In this document: one piece after another, positions 24,891 to 32,762 of the stretch
Numbering within the stretch: the first letter of the stretch is position 1
Layout of the letters: each line of letters opens with the position of its first letter
Source: Pectobacterium cacticida
GTDB lineage: Bacteria > Pseudomonadota > Gammaproteobacteria > Enterobacterales > Enterobacteriaceae
Length of the DNA stretch: 64,000 nt
Direction of reading: 5' to 3'
Assembly (NCBI RefSeq): GCF_036885195.1
Contig: NZ_CP133656.1
Coordinates: 1,240,001-1,304,000 of the forward strand
Translations under genes and position numbers: made by a program
The notes under the pieces: generated by a model
The model's input: only the letters and a program-made list of their open reading frames with translations
Told to the model about the DNA's origin: nothing
Database searches by the model: none

Positions 24891-25439
24891 TTACGAAATC
24901 GCGTAAATTGCCTTGCGACATACGCCATAGCCGAATCCGAGGAACGGGATGTCGTCATCAAAATCCATCGGCGGTTCATTGCCTGCCGGACGTTGAGATT
25001 GAGGTGTACCACTCTGCGCCGATGCAGCTGGCTGCTGAGGTTTTCCCCATGCAGTACTGGCTGCACTTTGGTTGTTATTTCCGTCGTTCGGGCGAGATCC
25101 TAACATCTGCATCGTACCACGCTGGCTGACTACAATTTCGGTCGTCCAACGATCTACACCTGCACTGTCCTGCCACTTACGTGTTTGAAGTTGCCCTTCA
25201 ATGTAAACCTGAGACCCTTTACGCAAATACTCTCCGGCGATTTCAGCGACCTTCCCGAATATCACCACACGGTGCCATTCAGTGCGCTCCTTCTCTTCGC
25301 CAGTTTGTTTATCGCGCCAGGTTTCTGACGTTGCCATAGTAATACCAGTAACGGCGTTACCATTTGGCATATAACGAACTTCTGGATCCTGTCCCAAAAA
25401 TCCGATAAGTGTTACTTTGTTAACACCACGTGAAGCCAT
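24891..25439 (-). CDS. ssb: Single-stranded DNA-binding protein
   Basis: Binds ssDNA during ICE replication and transfer. The OB domain starts MASRGVNKVTLIGFLGQDPE and includes WHRVVIFGKVAEIAGEYLRKGS and YIEGQLQTRKWQD. A Gln/Pro-rich linker leads to the acidic tail DFDDDIPF that in SSBs recruits partners. Here that tail is not terminal: 16 more residues (LGFGYGVCRKAIYAIS) follow. This extension would mask or alter the usual C-terminal interaction. It is 64 bp downstream of the DUF3577 gene. Confidence 0.95.
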   Translation of the reverse strand: MASRGVNKVTLIGFLGQDPEVRYMPNGNAVTGITMATSETWRDKQTGEEKERTEWHRVVIFGKVAEIAGEYLRKGSQVYIEGQLQTRKWQDSAGVDRWTTEIVVSQRGTMQMLGSRPNDGNNNQSAASTAWGKPQQPAASAQSGTPQSQRPAGNEPPMDFDDDIPFLGFGYGVCRKAIYAIS

Positions 25440-25503
25440 AATCCTTCTCCTTTTGCATTGAAAAACACCCCGCGAACGGGGTGTCTAGAATGAGTACCTG
25501 TTA

Positions 25504-25986
25504 TCAGAACGAGTTTTCCGCATAGGCTTTAGAAGCTGCAGCAGCGCCATTCTGAGGAGGTACGGAGTCGGGTTTCTCAGCTTTATAGACCATATTCTGG
25601 CCTACCTTTATCCAGTCCACCTTAATCAAACGGGCTTTCTGGCTAACACGCTGTTCACCGGCATGATCACCGGATTTTAATGTAAAAATCTCAGTAGAGA
25701 GGTTGCTAAGTGTAAATCCGATAAGAACTTTCTTATCCTCATCGGACGCCTTTTGACAGCGTGCGATCAAGTCAGACGCTTTCTTACCAGCGACAGTGAC
25801 ATCAAAGCGAACATAGCTCGCGTCATCTGAAGGACCACACAACGCATTAACGACACAGCTCAAGAATTGCCCTGATGCACCAGTAACTTGGCGAATATTA
25901 CTGACATACCCCAATCCATTAATCAAAAGATTAAAATATTCTGGTTTACCAGTGTTTTGAGCTTGGTTGTTGTTATTTGCAGACAT
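25504..25986 (-). CDS. DUF3577/STY4534-type ICE replication protein
   Basis: About 160 residues from the ATG at 25986. The core (GYVSNIRQVTGASGQFLSCVVNALCG, YVRFDVTVAGKKASDLIARC, IKVDWIKVGQNMVYK) is the DUF3577 family, annotated in SPI-7-type ICEs as the STY4534 family. These small proteins sit next to ssb in the ICE replication module; their activity is unknown but an OB-like, ssDNA-linked role is plausible. An upstream palindrome (26019-26060) may regulate it. Confidence 0.8.
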   Translation of the reverse strand: MSANNNNQAQNTGKPEYFNLLINGLGYVSNIRQVTGASGQFLSCVVNALCGPSDDASYVRFDVTVAGKKASDLIARCQKASDEDKKVLIGFTLSNLSTEIFTLKSGDHAGEQRVSQKARLIKVDWIKVGQNMVYKAEKPDSVPPQNGAAAASKAYAENSF

Positions 25987-26018
25987 AATGTATTTCTCCA
26001 TGGAATGTTAATTTATTC

Positions 26019-26060
26019 GACGGGAAAAACATTTCCCTTGAGGGAATTATTTTTCCCGTC
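26019..26060. promoter_or_regulatory. Long imperfect palindrome upstream of the DUF3577 gene
   Basis: GACGGGAAAAACATTTCCCT pairs with the reverse complement of AGGGAATTATTTTTCCCGTC, leaving a short TTGA centre. It lies 33-75 bp upstream of the start codon. As RNA it would be a strong stem with an internal mismatch; as DNA, a large operator. No matching protein known. Confidence 0.4.
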
Positions 26061-26162
26061 AAGGGTCAGGATCAGCTGTTATCCTGGCTTGTCTGGTTAG
26101 TTAAGCGGGACCTTCATCACCACGCTCGTAGCGGCGTTTAAACTACTTGGTGACATCTGCTT

Positions 26163-26433
26163 TCAAAGGATGGCAGATTTACCGCGCTTCTTAATCACGC
26201 CCTTTTCCTTACAGGCTCTGGAAAAGTGATTCAGTCACCCGAAGGCGATCCTCACAGACTGAAAGATCATTGGTGGTCATCAGAGATGACGAGTAAGCAC
26301 GTTCATTTTTAAACCACAGCACTATATCGTCAAACCTAAATTGTTTATGTGTGAGTGAAAATAAAACGGCATTTGAGATGAGTGCCTTTGGGGAACTGCA
26401 GTTTGTAAGAACATCTGACCAATGACTGATAAA
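26163..26433 (-). pseudogene. Remnant of an unidentified protein gene, frameshifted
   Basis: Minus-strand translation gives VLFSLTHKQFRFDDIVLWF, ERAYSSSLMTTNDLSVCEDR and LRVTESLF without a start codon, ending near 26218. One frame over, CKEKGVIKKRGKSAIL runs to a TGA at 26163. The texture is strongly protein-like and continuous apart from the shift, so I read it as the 3' part of a decayed gene. I cannot name the family. The longer ORF on this strand (26345-26719) is in another frame and looks random. Confidence 0.45.
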
Positions 26434-26524
26434 TCGTTACTGGTTCTACGGCAATCAAACGCCTATTCGCTCCTGCTCGACGCGGAGATACGTCCGGCTC
26501 GGACTGTCGGACTGTTCTCGCAAT

Positions 26525-26561
26525 GGCAAAATAAAACGGTGTCGGTTTTATCCGACACCGT
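26525..26561 (-). terminator. Terminator after topB
   Basis: Hairpin ACGGTGTCGG-TTTTA-TCCGACACCGT followed on the minus strand by TTTTATTTT. It is about 220 bp after the topB stop; I see no gene between them (26562-26783). Confidence 0.75.
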
Positions 26562-26783
26562 CTAACAGGATGTACCATGTCCCTGAGGTCTTCAACATAG
26601 CTCCGAGGAAATTTCCTGACGCGCTTTTCACGGAGTGGATGCGTCTTACAAATCGACTGAGTGTGCGGCAGCCATCTGTTGGGCTGGTAGTGGTCAGTTC
26701 CCCGTAAGAACGTCAACACTACCTCGTAGCCTGCGAGGTACTATTGCATCAAAGCGGCTTTACCATATCAAATATGGCAAATA

Positions 26784-28805
26784 TCAGGTAGCTGGTTTAC
26801 TCCTAGTTTTTAGGTTTTTCTTCCCTCGTTTAGTCTTTTTTACCCCTTCGCCAACAATCCCTTTGCAGAGTGGATACTTTGCACAGCCCCAAAACGCACC
26901 ATTGTCGCTGTTTCTTTTTCTCATTACCCCACCACATTGAGGACACGACGGGGAGACTGGAGCCGTTAACTTAATCGCTTGCTGGCGCCCCCTATCGACT
27001 AATCGTAATGTCCATTCTTTTTGCTTTTGTAAAAATGCATCTAACGACATGCGTCCTTCAGCAACATCATCTAATGCCTGTTCCCAAAGTGCAGTCATGC
27101 CAGGATTCGTCAGCGCTTCTGGTAGCTGAGAAATCAGCTCTCTGGCCAGTTGGGTCGAATAGATAAATTTATCACGTCGTTTTAGATAATTACGTGTGAA
27201 TAAGACATCAATTATCCCTGCTCGAGTTGCCTCGGTACCCAGTCCAGCATTATCACGTAATATTTTTTTTAATGTCGGGTCACTAATAAAACTGGCTGCG
27301 TTTTTCATTGCATCAATCAATGTTCCATCAGTAAAGCGAGATGGAGGTTTGGTCTGTTGTTCCTTGACTTCACACGTTGACACATTACAAATGTCATTTG
27401 TATGTAAGATGGGAAGAGCTTCTTCATTTCCATTCTTATCAAAATAAGCATCGGGTTCTTTGTCATTAGAAAAAAGTTTTTTCCAACCTATTACTACAGC
27501 CACGCTACCCCGGGTTTTAAAGAGTTGCCCCCCTAAATTAAATGTAACATCCGTAATATCAGATTCCTGAAGTGGAAAAAACTGTGCTAAGTAATGCAAT
27601 CGAATGAGTTGATAAACATTCAGTTCATCATCTGATAGTTTACTGATATCAAACGGCTGTTTTGTGGGAATAATTGCATGGTGAGCTGAAATTTTTTTGT
27701 CATTCCAGATACGGGAAACAAAAGAACTATCAACCTCGTTAACAAGTGGGGTGATGGAAGGATCTGACTTCAAAATGGCTGAAAGTACATGGTTTACCTC
27801 CCCTTTCATTAATTCAGGCAAATACCCACAATCAGTTCGAGGATAAGTCGTTGCTTTATGAACCTCATAAAGCGACTGAGCAATTTCTAATACCTTTGGG
27901 GCGCTCATTCCCCACTTATCGGAACAAGCTTTCTGTAATGCGCTCAAACTAAAACATAACGGTGCCGATGTTTTCACTCTCTTTTGTGATATATCAATAA
28001 CAGATGCTGATGACGTTTGTTTGCAGAGCTGCTCTACTGCAAGCGCCACATTATGCTGAACACATCGCTTCTCATCGTCACAATATCCAGCAGCGGGAAC
28101 CCATTGAGTCCTAAATATCACTCCTGATTTTTCAAGATCAGTGAATACCTGCCAGTAAGGTTTAGACGTAAAATTCTCGATAATGTTGTCTCTCTGGACA
28201 ATTAGCGCTAATGTCGGCGTTTGAACCCGCCCTATAGATAACAGCTCATCTACACCTTGCTCCAAAGCTTTAAGGGTATAAATTCGCGTTAAATTCATCC
28301 CAATAAGCCAGTCAGCTTTACTGCGCCCCATACCGGCATAATAAAGACGGACTGTTTTTTCTCCAGGGAGTAGATTATCTAACCCTTTTCGGATGCTGGC
28401 ATCGTCAAGTGCGCTTAACCACAGTCGTTTTACGTTCCCAGTAAAACGGCAATAATCCAGTAACTCTCTGGCTAAAACTTCTCCCTCTCTATCGGCATCT
28501 GTAGCAATAATGACTTCATCTGCCTGTTTCAATAACCGACTAATTACGGCGAATTGCTCAGCAGAATTTTTCTTAACAATCATTTTCCATTCTGTTGGCA
28601 AAATCGGTAATACATCCATTCGCCAGGGTTTGCAGAACTGAGCGCCATATTCTTCGGGGGAGGCGATTTCCAGAAGGTGTCCAAAAGCCCAAGTTACGAC
28701 AACGCCTGCGCCTGATAAAAAGCCTTTTCCTCGTTGATTTGCACCTATAAAACGAGCGATATCTCGCCCCTGGCTCGGCTTTTCGCAAAGAAAAAGTCGC
28801 ATCAT
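26784..28805 (-). CDS. topB: DNA topoisomerase III
   Basis: Type IA topoisomerase that decatenates ICE DNA during replication or transfer. The 673-residue protein has the TOPRIM motif DADREGE (103-109), GRVQTPTLALIV (~192-203), the catalytic Tyr321 in TTYPRTDCGYLP and a C-terminal zinc finger (CPQCGGVM...WGCAKYPLCKG). This is the normal length and domain order for plasmid/ICE TopB. It overlaps the upstream TIGR03761 gene as ATGATG, so the two are co-translated. Confidence 0.95.
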   Translation of the reverse strand: MMRLFLCEKPSQGRDIARFIGANQRGKGFLSGAGVVVTWAFGHLLEIASPEEYGAQFCKPWRMDVLPILPTEWKMIVKKNSAEQFAVISRLLKQADEVIIATDADREGEVLARELLDYCRFTGNVKRLWLSALDDASIRKGLDNLLPGEKTVRLYYAGMGRSKADWLIGMNLTRIYTLKALEQGVDELLSIGRVQTPTLALIVQRDNIIENFTSKPYWQVFTDLEKSGVIFRTQWVPAAGYCDDEKRCVQHNVALAVEQLCKQTSSASVIDISQKRVKTSAPLCFSLSALQKACSDKWGMSAPKVLEIAQSLYEVHKATTYPRTDCGYLPELMKGEVNHVLSAILKSDPSITPLVNEVDSSFVSRIWNDKKISAHHAIIPTKQPFDISKLSDDELNVYQLIRLHYLAQFFPLQESDITDVTFNLGGQLFKTRGSVAVVIGWKKLFSNDKEPDAYFDKNGNEEALPILHTNDICNVSTCEVKEQQTKPPSRFTDGTLIDAMKNAASFISDPTLKKILRDNAGLGTEATRAGIIDVLFTRNYLKRRDKFIYSTQLARELISQLPEALTNPGMTALWEQALDDVAEGRMSLDAFLQKQKEWTLRLVDRGRQQAIKLTAPVSPSCPQCGGVMRKRNSDNGAFWGCAKYPLCKGIVGEGVKKTKRGKKNLKTRSKPAT

Positions 28806-29599
28806 TTTCCCTCATGCAACGGTGATGAGAACGATGAACGAACTCGGCCAGACATGACGTCAGGATCAGGTTCACCAAAACGTTCTATCGCTTTAATACC
28901 AATAGGTGTTCTCAATAAAATATCGCTTCGAGTGACACTGAATGATCGATAACTTTGTACCAATCCATAAATTTGTCTGACTGCATATCCATTGCTGTCG
29001 AGATATTTATCTCTTTGCGCTCTGGAAATTAATCCGTAGTGGAAAGCTTGAAACACTCTCATAGCAAGTTGATCATATCCGACCAACAGCCATACACAGC
29101 GGTAGCCAAGAGGTGATCGGCTATACACGCCAATATTTAACGGAGAAACGGAACGGACATCAGTTAATGACAGTGTTTGAGGTATCGATTTTAAAATACT
29201 GGACAATTCATCAACGTCAGATTGTATTTTTTGGCTCGACACTGTCAGGGCATCTTCTAACTTAACCAATAATGCATCTGCGTACGGATTGTCTAGAGAC
29301 GAATCATTGTTTGCCACGCCAGCAACGGCAATAACCTGAGGCATACTAAAGATCCGAAAAAAACGCGCTCGATGCTTTGGTTTTTTATCCAAATTATCGT
29401 CCCGGTGCCCCCTCCTACGACCATCCCATAACCGAATCGCATAATGAGTATGGAGTTCTAGAGTCAAAGATGATTTCAATGCGCCAGCTCGGGGCTCACG
29501 TTCACGGATAGGATTACTGGTAGGGGATAGAACTGTCGGCTCTGGTGAAACTGGCTCCTGGTGTGTGCCATTATTCATATCATGATCTAACTCTGACAT
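28802..29599 (-). CDS. TIGR03761-like ICE protein (PFL_4669 family)
   Basis: A 265-residue protein. The pattern SLTLELHTHYAIRLWDGRR, then YADALLVKLEDAL and SPLGYRCVWLLVGYDQLAMR, is what I know as the PFL_4669/TIGR03761 family, always found next to topB in SPI-7-type ICEs. Function unknown; the genetic linkage suggests DNA processing. The three-hairpin repeat region (29739-30000) lies upstream of its start. Confidence 0.8.
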   Translation of the reverse strand: MSELDHDMNNGTHQEPVSPEPTVLSPTSNPIREREPRAGALKSSLTLELHTHYAIRLWDGRRRGHRDDNLDKKPKHRARFFRIFSMPQVIAVAGVANNDSSLDNPYADALLVKLEDALTVSSQKIQSDVDELSSILKSIPQTLSLTDVRSVSPLNIGVYSRSPLGYRCVWLLVGYDQLAMRVFQAFHYGLISRAQRDKYLDSNGYAVRQIYGLVQSYRSFSVTRSDILLRTPIGIKAIERFGEPDPDVMSGRVRSSFSSPLHEGK

Positions 29600-29738
29600 C
29601 GCTAACTCCTTGTGCTGACCTAAAATATTTCTGATATAGGTTAGAAATATTCAGGGCAAAGGAGTAACCAGCTCAATTCCAAACCAGTTTTACAGATCTG
29701 TAAATATCCATGAATTAAACAAACAGAAATTTATGGCC

Positions 29739-30000
29739 ATTTTTTAATCATTGCTGGCAGTGTCAGCAGCGTATGTTTTTTAACCAGTTCAACACCCACC
29801 CACCAAAACCATCCCATTCTGGCGCCTAAATTCCCAATGTGGTTATTTTTTAATCGCTGTTGCAGCCCTGCAACAGAGCCTATTTTTTAACCAATTCAAC
29901 ACTCATCCATCAAAACCATTCCATTCTGACACCTAAATCCTCAATGCGGTCATTTTTTAATCGCTGTTGGCAGTGCCAACACCGCCTATTTTTTAACCAT
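29739..30000. repeat. Three tandem hairpin repeats flanked by T-tracts
   Basis: Three copies with a period of about 106-107 bp start at 29739, 29845 and 29952. Each holds TTTTTTAAT, then a GC-rich hairpin, then TTTTTTAACC about 36 bp after the first tract. The hairpins are GCTGGCAGTGTCAGC (29753-29767), CTGTTGCAG-CC-CTGCAACAG (29857-29876) and TGTTGGC-AGT-GCCAACA (29965-29981). Sequences differ but pairing is kept. Between hairpins are CA-rich stretches (CACCCACCAAAACCATTCCATTCTG type). No protein gene fits 29600-30049. Candidate replication origin or strand-initiation site; otherwise a regulatory RNA leader of the TIGR03761-topB operon. Confidence 0.7.
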
Positions 30001-30049
30001 CCCCACAATCATCCAGCCGCACATTTCCGCTATATCTCAGACAATGCGC

Positions 30050-30181
30050 TCAGAGCAGGAGGCTTATTAAAAACATCATCAAAAGTATCCCAAACGCAAA
30101 TGCTACACACACAGCAAAGTGCACATGACCTTCAAACTCTTTAAGACTTTTTTTATATCTATACTTTCCGATGTTTTGCAT
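30050..30181 (-). CDS. Small single-pass membrane protein (43 aa)
   Basis: ATG at 30181 preceded by AGAGGA at 7 nt, TGA at 30050. The product MQNIGKYRYKKSLKEFEGHV ends in a membrane segment (about residues 21-43, CVAFAFGILLMMFLISLLL). It begins 23 bp after the STY4528-type gene and so is likely co-transcribed. Too short for usual ORF callers. Function unknown. Confidence 0.5.
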   Translation of the reverse strand: MQNIGKYRYKKSLKEFEGHVHFAVCVAFAFGILLMMFLISLLL

Positions 30182-30203
30182 TGTTAGTCCTCTTACTTAC
30201 TTA

Positions 30204-31418
30204 TTATTCACCGGTACACTTCCGACGTATTTCAGCCAATACGTTCAGAACATGTGCCTTGTTTGAAACTTGTACGGCAGGTTTAGGCATAATATCGGTT
30301 GCTGCCGCAGGAGAGGCTACCACTTGAGATTGCGTTGGCCGTCCAGACGGTGCCGGTGTTTTTTGTGCGAAGAGTTTTCCGTCACGGGCTCGTTTCAATA
30401 CGGCCAGTAGCCAACCAATCGGGTTAGTAAGTCCACCGTCAGAAAGCACCCTATTTATCGATTGCAATACCTGCTCAGCTTGCTCGCTAGTCAGTGCCTG
30501 AAGTTGATCTGTCACCATGCCACGGTCATCCGGCAGCAGCAGTTGCTCAAATGCACTCGGCAGTACGTACGTATTTCTTTTTACACTGTGTGTATTACTA
30601 CGTACGTAACGGTTCGGATTCCGAACTGAGCGACACCCCCTTGAAATACCACTGAGTTCGGATTCCGAACCAGGTGATTTATCCCCTTCTGTATGACTAA
30701 GTTCGGATTCCGAACTTAGTGATTTTGCGTCCGAACTCGGTGATTTTTGTCTTAGTTCGGATTCCGAACTCGGGTAATGAGTCCGTTGCCTAGCCGCTAG
30801 TTGCTGTGGAGTTTGAATAGCGTCCAGACGACTTTCTATGAGTGCGATACGGCTATGACGATGCCTCATCGTTACGTCATTCTTGATTTCATTCAGAACA
30901 TCATATGCAGTCTGACTGATGGTTTTGTTTTTGTTCTGACAAGCTTCAGCAACCATATCCAGCCAACCGGGATCTAAAATCTCCGCATCACGAAATGAGA
31001 GAGGTTCATCATGTTGCGCGTAAATATTTCCACGAACGCGCCCCTTTTTGTCGCGAACGCGTTTGCACAAACTCAGCCAACCGGTGATCCGCAACATCAG
31101 CAGAACACGGCTGATGGTCTCCCGGGAGGCCTTACCTTTGTGAGGGGAAGCCAATTGAAGCTGTAATTCATCATACGTAGGGAAAATTGCGCCCTCATTT
31201 TGCTGGGCATACAAACGGATCATCATCCAAGCCATCTTATCCAGAGGAGATAGCCGAGTGTCTAATAGTAAACGTCTGGGATACGCATCATGTACGTTCC
31301 CCATGTAAAGCAACCCGCTACGCAGTTGTCCTGCGTCATCGCCGGGTATTCGCTCAGCCAACCGAAGATTCATCTTCTCAACGGTGTAGGCTATCAGGCT
31401 GTCTGCCGGCAGATTCAT
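30204..31418 (-). CDS. STY4528-type pathogenicity-island replication protein
   Basis: A 404-residue protein with a winged-helix-like N-terminal half (LDTRLSPLDKMAWMMIRLYA, PTYDELQLQLASPHKGKASRETISRVLLMLRITGWLSL), like plasmid replication initiators. This is the STY4528 family of SPI-7-like ICEs. The central part contains a repeated SSESEL/GSESEL motif, encoded by four copies of a perfect 15-bp DNA palindrome (see separate entry). The C-terminal part (LTSEQAEQVLQSINRVLSDGG, NPIGWLLAVLKRARDGKL) is typical of the family. Likely an ICE replication initiator (inference). Confidence 0.8.
   Translation of the reverse strand: MNLPADSLIAYTVEKMNLRLAERIPGDDAGQLRSGLLYMGNVHDAYPRRLLLDTRLSPLDKMAWMMIRLYAQQNEGAIFPTYDELQLQLASPHKGKASRETISRVLLMLRITGWLSLCKRVRDKKGRVRGNIYAQHDEPLSFRDAEILDPGWLDMVAEACQNKNKTISQTAYDVLNEIKNDVTMRHRHSRIALIESRLDAIQTPQQLAARQRTHYPSSESELRQKSPSSDAKSLSSESELSHTEGDKSPGSESELSGISRGCRSVRNPNRYVRSNTHSVKRNTYVLPSAFEQLLLPDDRGMVTDQLQALTSEQAEQVLQSINRVLSDGGLTNPIGWLLAVLKRARDGKLFAQKTPAPSGRPTQSQVVASPAAATDIMPKPAVQVSNKAHVLNVLAEIRRKCTGE
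30612..30769. repeat. Four perfect 15-bp palindromes inside the replication gene
   Basis: GTTCGGATTCCGAAC occurs at 30612-30626, 30656-30670, 30701-30715 and 30755-30769, with a half copy (TCCGAACT) near 30731. Start-to-start distances are 44, 45 and 54 bp. They encode the SESEL repeats. The DNA is identical while the flanking codons vary, which suggests selection on the DNA. Candidate iterons for the replication protein encoded by the same gene. TACGTACGTA palindromes lie beside them at about 30560-30607. Confidence 0.75.
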
Positions 31419-31589
31419 ATTGTTGTCCTTATCGCTGACTGTTTCTTATACGGCTGTTGGCTCGTAATAAAAAACATCAATGCACTTGTTTCTGCATCCG
31501 AATAGTCAGATGCAGCATAAACACACTGATTAGCCATCTTTTAATTGACTCATTTTTAATACTTCGATTTCGACATATTCCACCTCATA

Positions 31590-31844
31590 TTATTTCCGTA
31601 TTTCGTTGTTATAACGTTCGTGGTTCATTAATTCCCAAGAGTCACCATGATTCCGGCTTAATAAACGCCAAAACGGACCGATATCAATTTTTAAATACCG
31701 GGAGTTTTTTTCTGTAAGACGGGTGTAATTTCGCTCGCCTTCTCGAAAGCGTCTAATTTGATTCTTAGCCTTGTGGTAATGTGATTTTGGCACGGTTGCC
31801 GGAGCATATAATCCCGGCATAATTTCACATAAACGAGAACGCAT
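31590..31844 (-). CDS. ParE-like toxin family protein
   Basis: About 84 residues from the ATG at 31844, with TGAGGA upstream; the longer frame starts with GTG inside the previous stop region. The sequence PGLYAPATVPKSHYHKAKN, RRFREGERNYTRLTEKNSRY and LKIDIGPFWRLLSRN, then SWELMNHERYNNEI, fits the ParE-like toxin family as I remember it. No dedicated antitoxin gene is adjacent; the upstream DUF2857 gene ends 8 bp before it. Toxic activity is an inference. Confidence 0.6.
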   Translation of the reverse strand: MRSRLCEIMPGLYAPATVPKSHYHKAKNQIRRFREGERNYTRLTEKNSRYLKIDIGPFWRLLSRNHGDSWELMNHERYNNEIRK

Positions 31845-31852
31845 TATTATCC

Positions 31853-32467
31853 TCACCGTGATATCGTTTTTCTTGCTGATTCAGCGGGAATATTCATCCG
31901 ATGCGTTTGACTCCATGATCGAACAGCGTGCCAGACAGCCGTCAATGACACATCCATCTGCTCTGCAGCTAACATCATGACATCCAACCCTTCGCCACTG
32001 TCGACATTTTCTACAGAAGCCAATTGCCAACGCTGCCATAACACCACACTTTCCTCTTCGCTCAAAACAACGCCGCGCCCGGGACGTACATCAATGCCGG
32101 CAATGCGCCGCCGATTAGCGACTTCCAGACTGGATAGTCCAAACATGTGTTGCATGAGTTCAATCGACCCACCTAGTGATAACGCACGATCGATGCGTTG
32201 TACGCGCATCTGTTCTCGGCGAGCATGCTGAACCAGACGATAAAAATTCTCGTGATGAAGGCTGAACTGCAATACGGAAACGGAGCTATTAGAAATATAA
32301 TGCAAGTCTTCAATCGTCAAACTTTGCAGTAGTTGCATTTCCTCTTGTTTTAGTCCAAGAGACTCACAACGACGTATATAACCACTCTTTAAGTCCATCA
32401 CTAACTGGGTAAGAAGGTTATTTGCTGGCTGAGATACATTTGCTATTTGTAGTGAACTTTCACTCAT
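31853..32467 (-). CDS. DUF2857 family ICE protein
   Basis: About 204 residues from the ATG at 32467 (AGAGGA upstream). LTQLVMDLKSGYIRRCESLGL, HYISNSSVSVLQFSLHHENF and VVLSEEESVVLWQRWQLA are the DUF2857 hallmarks, with a FlhC-like flavour to the C-terminal helix-turn-helix (LDVMMLAAEQMDVSLTAVWHAV). It occurs in the partition/replication module of SPI-7-like ICEs and may be a transcription regulator (inference). Confidence 0.8.
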   Translation of the reverse strand: MSESSLQIANVSQPANNLLTQLVMDLKSGYIRRCESLGLKQEEMQLLQSLTIEDLHYISNSSVSVLQFSLHHENFYRLVQHARREQMRVQRIDRALSLGGSIELMQHMFGLSSLEVANRRRIAGIDVRPGRGVVLSEEESVVLWQRWQLASVENVDSGEGLDVMMLAAEQMDVSLTAVWHAVRSWSQTHRMNIPAESARKTISR

Positions 32468-32489
32468 GATTTTCCTCTGCATTTACGTG

Positions 32490-32759
32490 TTATTTATTTT
32501 TTGAACAACCTGAATACCTGTCTAATAAATACTCATGAATACGCCGAAAATCAGCAATTAACGGCGTACATTCATTCGCTGTTTTTAAGAAAATGTCACA
32601 TTCATCATGCTGGCTGAGTATTTCACCGCGCAGATCTAATATTCTGACATCCTCTGTATACGCATCCCGTATCTGGCGTTCTTTCTCTTTTATGGCACTA
32701 GATAGTGCATTAAGCAGCACCTCATAATAGGTGCCGCTTTCTAAACGTAATTTCCCCAT
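32490..32759 (-). CDS. Hypothetical ICE protein (89 aa)
   Basis: Small helical protein (YYEVLLNALSSAIKEKERQI...IHEYLLDRYSG). No family recognised. It starts 3 bp after the parB stop and is followed 22 bp later by the DUF2857 gene, so it belongs to the partition operon. Confidence 0.6.
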   Translation of the reverse strand: MGKLRLESGTYYEVLLNALSSAIKEKERQIRDAYTEDVRILDLRGEILSQHDECDIFLKTANECTPLIADFRRIHEYLLDRYSGCSKNK

Positions 32760-32762
32760 CCT

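Noticed and set aside
26345..26719. 124-codon minus-strand ORF
   Set aside because: It runs through the topB terminator and is out of frame with the protein-like remnant below it; composition looks random.
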